From Anopheles merus (taxonomy: Eukaryota > Arthropoda > Insecta > Diptera > Culicidae), in the NCBI RefSeq assembly GCF_017562075.2, contig NC_054083.1, positions 21,387,428 through 21,451,427 on the forward strand: a stretch of 64,000 nucleotides of DNA, written 5' to 3'. The translations under genes and the position numbers were made by a program. Positions 49,335 through 58,152 of this stretch are shown here, one piece after another (the first letter of the stretch is position 1; every line of letters begins with the position of its first letter). Under the pieces are notes generated by a model. It was not told the origin of the DNA. It did no database searches and worked only from the letters and a program-made list of their open reading frames with translations.

Positions 49335-50172
49335 TCAATTCATTTCGCCCACCGGCTTGATGATAACCTCGTGCACCTGCACATGAGGAGGTGTCCCGAG
49401 CGCATACAGAATCGCACCGACAACATCGTCCGCCTCCAGCATGGGCGTATCTTGAAACTGTTCACCCTCCGGGACCATCTCCGTCCGCACGATGCCCGGG
49501 CTGATGCTCTACGAAAAACGAAACCCAAACACATTCTCAGTATCAGTTTTCGGGAGTACATTCACATCCCACAACAACAAAAAAAGCCCGGAAATTGCCA
49601 CATACCGTAACCTTCACCCGCGTACCTTCGTTGCGCAGGTCATTGCGCAACGTTTCCGTTATCGCGGTAACGGCATACTTGGATGCACCGTAGATGTTTA
49701 GGTTCGGAAAGCCGATGTACTTGTGGCCGAGGATGCTGTTAATGTTCACGATATGGCCATCGATCGAGCGGCGCTTCATCGATTGGAATGCCTCGCGACT
49801 GCACAGCACCAGACCCATCACGTTCGTGTCCAGTACCGTGCGTAAGTCTGCCCCATTGCCCGCCGTCAGCAGGGTGCAGGTCAGTTTCGACACACCGGCA
49901 TTGTTGATCAGCACGTCCACACCGCCAAACTGATGGTCGATCAGCGCAAAAGCGTCCACTATCGATTGCTCACTGGTCACATCACAGCGGTGGGAGTGTA
50001 TTCGGTGCGCCACTTCCGGTGGGACACTTTTCTTTAGCTCCAGAACACGCTCGGCACGGCGGGCCAGTCCGATCACAACCATGCCGGCGGTGGCAAGGGC
50101 TTTCACAGCGGTTGCACCAATGCCCGAGCTTGCACCGGTTACGATCGCCACCTTTCCGATCCAGCGGTCCAT
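49335..50172 (-). CDS. short-chain dehydrogenase/reductase SDR1 (246 aa)
   Basis: Classical SDR, probably NADP(H)-dependent oxidoreductase of alcohols or ketones; insect relatives include farnesol dehydrogenases and the vertebrate DHRS11 group. Exons 49606-50172 (567 bp) and 49335-49508 join in phase 0 after KVT. Motifs: TGASSGIG (12-19), ARR after beta-2 (basic, NADP preference), NNAG (90-93), the tetrad Asn in DTNVMG (117), Ser146 and YGASK (161-165). The C-terminus is SISPGIVRTE, then GTPPHVQVHEV. The only member of the array on the minus strand. The frame is open further upstream, but MDRW matches all the paralogues. A TATA-like box lies at 50223-50230. Confidence 0.93.
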
Positions 50173-50202
50173 TGCGTACACTATTGGGGCGTGTACTGTG
50201 CC

Positions 50203-50230
50203 TGAGGACTCGAATAGGGCGGTGTATTTA
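50203..50230 (-). promoter_or_regulatory. TATA-like box and initiator of SDR1
   Basis: On the minus strand, CATAAATACA (about 50223-50230) is followed about 27 bases later by CTCAGGC, an initiator-like site. The position, 31 bp upstream of the ATG, implies a very short 5' UTR. Confidence 0.5.
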
Positions 50231-50665
50231 TGGGTAGGCATGATGTGCCTGATGTCATACGATGGGGCAGGGGTGTAGTAGATATGTATCTACAGCTAAT
50301 TTGCTTAACTGGAAGTACTCGCTTCATATACTTGAACTAAAAGATGTTTGCCGGGTTGAGAGGGAGGAGACACGACAGAGGCGCTAAATGAGTCTACGTT
50401 TGTTAATGATTCCGCTGAGATGTGTTTTTGTACCATGAATGGAAAATTATTGAGTAAATCGTTCAGTTATTACTATATTAAAAACTTTACGTTGTCGCAT
50501 GATTTTAGGATATGATATTCGTTATAGATTATTCTAAGCCTTATGCTTAGTAGTATAACACTAATAAACACCTTTTCTCGACCTTAGTAGTCAGCATGGA
50601 GATCATCATACAATAGCGTGGCCCAGGAAATACGAAAACTCAAATTTGACCTTCAATCTTTAGAA

Positions 50666-50957
50666 CAGGGGTCTCCAAACTAAGGCCCGCGGGCCGCATG
50701 CGGCCCTCAAGAGCAGGGGTCTTCAAACTACGGCCTGCTTTCTTTTCTTACTGATTTTTTTATTTCAAAGATGATGAAATATGAAAATCAAGATTCAATA
50801 AAAGAAAGCTGCAGAAATTTGATATATTTAATTAGTATTGTCTTATTAAAACGAGATTCGAATTTCCACTCATTCTAAAGGTAGCATCAAAATGGCCCTC
50901 AACAAGGTTGATTGTGAAGCAATGCAGCCCGCGAATTTAAAAGTTTGGAGACCCCTG
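50666..50957. mobile_element. 292-bp hAT-like MITE
   Basis: Ends CAGGGGTCTCCAAACT and AGTTTGGAGACCCCTG are perfect 16-bp inverted repeats. The 8-bp flanks CTTTAGAA and TTCTAGAA match 6/8, consistent with a mutated hAT target duplication. An internal second copy of the left end (CAGGGGTCTTCAAACTACGG) lies at about 50715. Confidence 0.78.
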
Positions 50958-52323
50958 TTCTAGAATACGAGTGAAACAATCAGACAGGAATGTATTTTTA
51001 AAACAAAGCATGGGTCAGCTCTTCCTTAAAATAGTGCTGAAAGCATGAATAAACAAATCGTTAAGTAAACATCGGTAGTAAACATCTTCACATGTAGAAC
51101 TAGCAACTATTCCGCTCGAGGGTGCTTAATCATTGCACAATGGGCGCTGGTCGTAGCAACTGGTGGTAAGAATGTATATTAAAAATCCTAATAATGTAGT
51201 TCAAATACCCTTGGTTGTGTAGGTCAAAATTTTGCTTCCATCTCCCTTTACCTTTAGTTAATATTTGCAGTTAAATTACCAACTTACTAATTCAAGTTTT
51301 TAAGTATGGAAAGCCTCAGATTTTAGATGGTTTAAATGCCGTGTTATAATGGTAATTATACCACTTATCAACTGTTTATAAACCTAAATTTGACTCTAAT
51401 TCTGTCGAGAAAATGAACTCCAAAATAAATGCAGTGTTTGATGCACAAAACACTGCTATCATTTATTATTTCGTAATAGATGTATAATTTAACAGTTATG
51501 CTAGAATTTATGCTATTTTGACCGTCAAAAACATACAGCGTTTTCCAAATTACTTTCAAATGTAACCCATATTTTTCACCGCATCCTAGATGTTTTTCAA
51601 CAGCTATCAAATGGTGTATTTCCTTCAAAATGAAATTTCAGTTTCAACACAAGATTTTCAACACATAACAAAGAACTGAATCGTAAATAACATTATTGAA
51701 AATAACAAAAATAAATATCAGATTGATGTGGATTAACATGTTGCACGCTGTGAATAACAATGTTTACATTCAAAAGCGACTGTAAAAACCCTGTAAAAAG
51801 CAACTATATAAAATCTAATAAAATAAAGAATTCATGTAAACACGCAAGCCAATCATCAACATTTTTTGTCAAAAGAAAGTTATCATTTTAATTTGTATCT
51901 TGAACTTTAGTAATCAATATTTGTAAAATATTTCTATTGGGGCAAAATTGTCACCTCATCTTGTGGAAAAAAATTTCATTCCCTTTTGACAAAAAAACTG
52001 TTATACAGGGGTTTCCAAGTCACTTTCGAATGTGCACATGATTATTCAACGCCCCCGAGATGTTTTTCAACGGCTGCCAAATGGTGTATTTGCATAACAA
52101 TAAAGTTTCAGCTCTTATACATGATTTCCAACACACCATAGAGAACAGTCAAACACAATCCAGCTTGATAAGTGTTGAAAATCATGTGGAAGAACTGACA
52201 CATTATTGTGATACAAATAAAATGTTTGACAGCTGTTGAAAAACATTTCGCAAGCAATGAAAAATGTTGTAGACATTGGAAATTGGCTCGGAAAACGAAG
52301 TAGGGTGTGGGGCTGTATTGTTA

Positions 52324-52508
52324 GGCCGCAAATACACGACGCGCGTTTCCGCGCCCGCGGAAACGCGTATAACAATCCAGCCATAGAAATGAAATGTCAT
52401 TCGAACGCGTTACCGCGGAAACGCAGAGATGCTCAGCTGGATATCTCTGCGGAACTGTTATACGCGTTTAAACGCGCCCGCGGAAACGCGCGTCGTGTAT
52501 TTGCGGCC
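52324..52508. mobile_element. 185-bp GC-rich foldback MITE (TTA target)
   Basis: GGCCGCAAATACACGACGCG at the left is the perfect inverted repeat of the right end, and the arms continue through GCGTTTCCGCG. TTA lies on both sides (52321-52323 and 52509-52511), a PIF/Harbinger-type target. It stands out as a GC-rich block in AT-rich DNA. Confidence 0.8.
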
Positions 52509-53303
52509 TTAGGTGGGCAGACTGAAATATGTTTTAACATCGTATTGAACTTATTAAAAAAAGTCAAACTTTTTCACAAGCTATAATCATAATTTTAAAA
52601 GATGACGCGATTCAGATAGCAGCTTTAAAGTACGATTTTTTTTATCTGAAATTCATTGTTCTGTTGATAGTTTTTTTTTACATAAATAAAGTGCGACTGA
52701 ATGGCCATTTTGCTCCAAGTTCCTCTACAGATATTTACTTCATTGAATATGATCAAGCGTTTCGTTGGTAAAATAAATTAAAGATACACACTACCACTGG
52801 TAAATGTGTTGCTGTTTGAATGTCTGATAATGTTTACATTTACAGACGAAAGCACATACTTGTTAAAGCAATCGAAAAGAAAATGTAGAATTCATAAAAA
52901 GAACGATGGAAACAACAATTGTTCATGTTTACATTAATGATCGTTGTAGAAATTTTTGCAATTGAATACATTTTAATAGACAAAATGATTGCATTCGCCT
53001 GAATAGTAGAGCAGTCTTAATAAATGTTGTTGTCATGCTGAGTATTTATTGAATAGCGTACATTCAAACTGTATATCTACGACAATATTGCTCCTTTTTG
53101 GACAATAATATGGCTAAGATTGTCCATACCAAGTCGCTACTGCTTCTTATGCTGTTATCTCGTTGACCTTTTGTTATGTGCAACCGACTAGTACATATAA
53201 CAAAACAAAAACCAATAGCCACTGAAGAATGCAAACGTTTGAATCAATGGCTCGAAACCCCGACAGTTTCAATGTCAAGGGTGAGCAGCATAGCTACCAG
53301 AGG

Positions 53304-53340
53304 GTATATAAACCGACGCGTACGCTCAATCTTCATACTC
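53304..53340 (+). promoter_or_regulatory. TATA box of SDR2
   Basis: GTATATAAACC at about 53304-53314 lies 94 bp upstream of the ATG. An initiator-like TTCATACTC at about 53332 sits about 30 bases downstream of the TATA box. Confidence 0.6.
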
Positions 53341-53407
53341 GTTCATTTTGCAACCGCTTAGGAGCCATCTTTTAGCATTTTTTTAACCACCCCAAGATAT
53401 CCCCATC

Positions 53408-54217
53408 ATGGACCGGTGGGTAGGTAAGGTAGCCGTTGTGACCGGTGCCAGCTCCGGTATTGGTGCCGCCACTGCCAAAGCCCTCGTACGTGCCGGCATG
53501 ATTGTGGTCGGTCTAGCCCGGCGTGTCGAACGTATCGAAGCGCTGCGAAACGAGCTGCCAACCAACGTTCCCGGCCAGCTGCATGCCATCCGGTGTGACG
53601 TCATGCGGGAGGAAGACATCCTTGCGGCGTACGCTCAAATCGAGCGCCAGTTCGGTGGCGTTGATGTGCAGATCAATAGTGCGGGGATTGCGCACCATAC
53701 GGTGCGCATACTGCAGCCGAACAACACGCGACCATTGCGCGATATCGTGCATACGGATCTGCTCGGGCTGACCCTGTGCAGTCGGGAAGCGTATCTATCG
53801 ATGCAGAAGCGCTCGGTCGACGGTCATATTGTGCATCTGAACAGCATTACCGGCCACTCGATACCTCCGCTCAACACGCTCAACATCTATCCGGCCGTGA
53901 AGCACGGTGTGACGGCCCTGACGGAAACGATGCGCCAGGAGTTGCGTTTTGCGGGCAGCAAAGTTAAGGTTACGGTAAGATTGAACCATACCTGGAAGGG
54001 GTGTTTTAGTAGGGAAGATTGACGAAGAATCAACGTTTATTTTCAGAGCATTAGTCCAGGGTTGACCAGGACACCCATTAATCCCAACAGTGACACCTAC
54101 ACGGGACCGATCCTCGAGCCGGAAGACATTGCCGATGCAATACTGTACGCACTCGGAACGCCACCACGGGTACAGATCCACGAGTTGACGATCAAACCAG
54201 TGGGTGAAGTAGAATGA
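53408..54217 (+). CDS. short-chain dehydrogenase/reductase SDR2 (245 aa), altered catalytic tetrad
   Basis: Exons 53408-53974 (567 bp) and 54047-54217 join in phase 0 (gtaaga, tttcag) to 245 residues. The cofactor site TGASSGIG (12-19) and ARR (37-39) are intact, as are Ser146 (LNSITG) and Tyr161/Lys165 (YPAVK). Two positions constant in the other four paralogues differ: NNAG reads NSAG (90-93), and the tetrad Asn in DTN(V/L)xG is Asp in HTDLLG (117). The C-terminal SISPGLTRTP also lacks the usual VRTE. It may have reduced or different activity, but the frame is fully open, so it is not a plain pseudogene. AATAAA at 54291-54296. Confidence 0.92.
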
Positions 54218-54784
54218 TAAGAGTTACAAACTGAAGATCTGTTGGATAACTCTCAAGATGAAGCAATGCACTATTGCCCAACTTTGTTGAAATAAACTTT
54301 CTAAACTGCTTCAAAAGTATGCAATCCGTGCGACAATGCCGTTTTTTAAAGATAATTTTATGATGTAAAATCATTTCAAAGTCCTATAAATCTAATTACA
54401 ACGTATAATTTTTCAATTGTAAAGTAGGATCTCTTAAAACTTTATTACAATATAGTGATGAGAATCGATGGAGTCACATACGATAACGCCCTAGCCTATG
54501 CTAAAAGATTTGTTGAAACATAGTAAAAGTTCGTACCTTTCATCAATAGTGTGGCACACCTTAGAAAGGAACAGATTAATATTAATGAGTTCTGTGACGA
54601 GGGATTATGATAAATTGATGAATTTGTGGATTCCTCCATGGCGCGTTGAATTTGAACCAAAGATCTCTATGATTATATTAATCCTACATCGGAACCTTGT
54701 TGCTTGTTTTAAACATAAGAACTCTCTCTATGTTCTCCTTGTTTTAGGTAGATATCATTAATGTATGGCACTAACAACTAGTGG

Positions 54785-55095
54785 TGGGTGCTCGGAATCG
54801 GGCCTACCCGATTCCGATTCCGTGTTTGGAGCAGAATTCCTGAGCCGAATCCTATGCTGGAATCGATTCCGACTCCAGAGTCGATTCCGGTGCCAAATCC
54901 GGAGCCAATACCGAAGCCCATTCCGGAGCCGATTTCAGAATCGGTTCCGAAAGCAATTCCACGAATGGAATCGGTTGCGGAATTAGAACCGGCTCCGGAA
55001 TCGGAATCGACCTGGGAATCGCAATTTGCCCCGGCGACGTAATTAGGATTGACTCTAGAAATGGAATTAACTCCAGAAATGGAATCAGTTCTTGA
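54785..55095. repeat. degenerate GATTCC/GGTTCC/GGAGCC hexamer array
   Basis: About 300 bases built from variants of a 6-bp unit (GATTCC, GGTTCC, GGAGCC, GGAATC). The period of six leaves one plus-strand frame open, giving a PEPIPKPIPEPI-type chain with no Met context or gene structure. Confidence 0.8.
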
Positions 55096-55487
55096 ATGGA
55101 AATAAGAAGTTTCAAAAGCGAAATCAGTCTGGCTTCAGTTTTTCCCATCACAACTAACAACCACGAACCCAAGTTGCTGCCTTGAGACACCACAGAAGTG
55201 CCATACACGCACAGAAGTGCGCATACAATACTATACGAACGTTCGGATAGTATTGGTTAAAGTCAGATTTTAAATATGTGTAGATAACGTCATCCTGACC
55301 ACGAAAGTCTAGATTCCCCAGAAGTTCTAAGGCTATAGATCCCGGGGCAGGTGTACGACTCCATGATAAATGAAAACACCTGAACGGTCTCCTGTTTTGA
55401 AGATTGGTACTAAGGTATAAAATGTTTTTACATTTTGGCATGAAAGACAAAGCCTCTAAACAAAGCCAACTAAAGGCCAATAAAGTG

Positions 55488-55575
55488 TACTTCTTCTTCT
55501 ATTTGGGGTAAACGTCCTACGCGGACATGCCGGCCTATACGGGCTTTCAAGACTTAACTTTAATATCAATGCTAG
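55488..55575 (-). mobile_element. SINE-like fragment, second family
   Basis: CTTCTTCTTC followed by GGGGTAAACGTCCTACGCGGACATGCCGG. The core GTCCTACG-GGACATG also occurs inverted at about 23379-23399. This pattern, with a CTT tail, fits an inverted short retroposon. Low confidence. Confidence 0.35.
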
Positions 55576-56032
55576 TTAAGTCTAAACTAATAGAAATCAT
55601 TTAAAACATCAACATAATGCTACCGTGATCTCTTTCTATTAACATTACCCCCGCTATAAAGTCCAACGAACTCGCCAAATTGGTTAGTTTCAATTTGCTG
55701 GCCACTGCCACTGATCGCGCATATCTAAAACAACGCACTCACCGCGTACTGGGCACGGTCAAATGGGTAGGTGAACGACGATAACAACGCTACCCCCTTC
55801 TCCTCCTCTTCCTCCTCCTCCTCATCGATAACAACAGTGATTAGATTGCATTACGCGGTAGTTTCGGCTTTCTAAACGGTGTTCGTCTTCAAGTTCAAAC
55901 TCCAACCAAACCGTGCATTGCAAAACAGTCGCAACTGAACCGTCGAAGGGTTTGTATCGCTTCTTTCCGCGTTATTGTACCGTACTTGTGTGGCCAGTAA
56001 GTGTCAAATAGAACATTCAAAACGATAGCACG

Positions 56033-57703
56033 ATGGAACGTTGGCGTGGAAAGGTGGCCATTGTGACCGGTGCTAGCTCCGGCATTGGGGCAGCAACGGT
56101 GAAAGCTCTCGCCAGTGCCGGTATGATCACGTTCGGCTTGGCCCGCCGTGTCGAACGGGTGGAAGCACTGAAGGACGAGCTGCCGGAGGATGCCCGCGAG
56201 CGGCTGCACGCACTGCGCTGTGACGTTACGAAGGAGGAAGACATTTTAGCCGCCTTCCGGGAGGTCGAACAACGGTGCGGCGGTGTCGATGTGCTGATCA
56301 ACAATGCCGGCGTGGCGCGATCGAGTGTCGGCGTGCTGGATGCGAAAAATACGCAGGAGTTGCGCGATGTGATCGACACGAATCTGGTCGGGTTGGCGCT
56401 GTGCAGCCGGGAGGCGTATCAATCGATGAAGAAACGCTCGGTCGATGGGCACATTGTGCACATTAACAGCATACTGGGACACAAGGTGATCCCAATGAAC
56501 ACGCTCAATGTGTATCCGGCCACCAAGTACGGTGTGACCGCGCTGACGGAGACGATGCGGCACGAGCTGCGAATGGCGGGGACGAAAATCAAAGTCACGG
56601 TAAGTTTGGTTGATTGCTCAAGGGCAGCGGGGGAAACAATTGCTTGTGGTTTTTGCTTATCTTATCGCCGGGAGATATGAAAGGCGATGACAATGAGTAC
56701 CGGTAAAGCAGGCTTCTTTTTAAAAAAACGCCTCAAGTTATGCAATATGTGTAACAATTTCATAGTTTTGAGGCGTCCGTCGTGTTTAGATTGCAGTTGT
56801 TTTTTGTTTATATTTTAGTCATCGTTTTAGCGCCGTATACAGTAATGATGAGCGTACCGGAGCGCATCTAGTAGGTTCGTTCTGTACATCAATCGGAACG
56901 ATTGGAACTACGATTAAATTATGAACCTATTAGGTACGGCCAAAACGGTCCGACTGATCGCAACATCCAGAGTGTCAGTGCCGAAACTAGAATCATTACG
57001 ATGAACCCCAGTGCCGCCATGAAATAACTTTTATATATATCAACGTTCCATTCCTTTTTCAAATGAACCTGGTTCTGTTCTAGATACATACTCTTTTGAA
57101 TCAGATTATAAGAGTGACTATAGATATTTGAATCATTAACTCATTCTTTGAGGATTCATAAAAATGCACATTCTTTTACTAATTCATAGCGGTTCTACTC
57201 ACTCATTCTCTTTATGCCAACTCAAATTCTCGGACTCAAATCACTAACCCTCTGCACTGGTTAATAATATTCGGCGAAGAGAGTGAGTTAGTAGAATACG
57301 AAAAGTTTGAGTAATGAAAATATTCAAATTAGCTGTTCATGCTGATTTAAATCCACAAATTCCCTTCTAGGATTTATCTCACTCACTCACTCTTACTCAG
57401 TGTGCACATCTCTATGCTGTTCCTATGATGTTTATATTTTAACCTTTTATGAAACACTTCTCACAAACACCTTCACAGAGCAACCGATAATAATACTGAA
57501 CGATCTTTTACTCTACTTTCTACCAGAGCATCAGTCCCGGTCTGGTAAGGACGGAGATCATCGGTAACAGTGGTGTGCTCAACGATATGCCCATACTCGA
57601 ACCAGAAGACATCGCGAACGGCATTCTGTACGTGCTCGGGACCCCACCGCGTGTTCAGGTGCACGAGCTAATGATCAAACCGGTCGGTGAATCGCTCGGA
57701 TAA
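56033..57703 (+). CDS. short-chain dehydrogenase/reductase SDR3 (247 aa)
   Basis: Exons 56033-56599 (567 bp) and 57527-57703, phase 0 (gtaagt, taccag), 247 residues. All classical SDR motifs are intact: TGASSGIG, ARR, NNAG, DTNLVG (Asn117), Ser146, YPATK. C-terminal SISPGLVRTE, LEPEDIANGILY, GTPPRVQVHEL. The 927-bp intron is much longer than in SDR1, 2 and 5 and contains AT-rich sequence with ACTCATTC/GAGTGAGT repeats (57060-57410). Its first exon is nearly identical in nucleotides to SDR4 over the first 100 bases. AATAAA at 57745-57750. Confidence 0.93.
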
Positions 57704-57893
57704 GTCAACACAGACCAAAATTCGTGGTAGCAAACGATCCCAGCAATAAATAAATTGTTAATAAAATAGCATTTGGTACATATTTCGGAATAAATAGTTC
57801 GGTACAAATACAAAATGAGATATGATGTTGAGTTCTACCTCTTACCCCTGACAATCGATTGCATGACAGGCTCAAAGTGAGTCGTCACTTTAC

Positions 57894-57909
57894 CTTATCG
57901 CACGATAAG
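57894..57909. promoter_or_regulatory. palindromic GATA-factor site upstream of SDR4
   Basis: CTTATCGCACGATAAG is a 16-base near-perfect palindrome of two GATAAG sites facing each other, 244 bp upstream of the SDR4 ATG. Another GAAGATAAGC lies at about 57953. GATA factors drive midgut and fat-body genes in insects; the role here is inferred. Confidence 0.45.
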
Positions 57910-58152
57910 AAACAGCAAAAGCGAAACGTCACCACTCAAATAAATCCCCGTGAAGATAAGCAACGTCATCGTTTGAATGTGTGTAGCAAATGAAGACATT
58001 TTTACTACAAACAAACTCCCTGTTCATGCAAAACCAGTTCAACGGCAGAAACACTTCAGTCTCGAATTGACCTCTGAACGGAGCGGAACACATACACGCG
58101 TTAACAGTCTGCTCCTTTCTTCGTTTCTTATCAAAAAGCCCGTCACACAGCC

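Larger units (their letters stand above)
50231..53303. other. 3-kb intergenic region between SDR1 and SDR2, repeat-rich
   Basis: AT-rich, without supported genes. It contains two inverted-repeat MITEs (50666-50957 and 52324-52508). Two diverged direct repeats, 51540-51645 and 52010-52112, share GATGTTTTTCAAC followed by CAAATGGTGTATTT. Confidence 0.5.
54218..56032. other. intergenic between SDR2 and SDR3
   Basis: Contains the GATTCC-type hexamer repeat (54785-55095), a SINE-like fragment (about 55488-55575) and a TCC/CTT run at about 55796-55823. GATAA motifs (about 55771 and 55826) precede SDR3. No gene seen. Confidence 0.5.

Noticed and set aside
54788..55042. 84-residue Pro/Glu/Ile-rich protein
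   Set aside because: Frame produced by a 6-bp repeat array; no gene structure.
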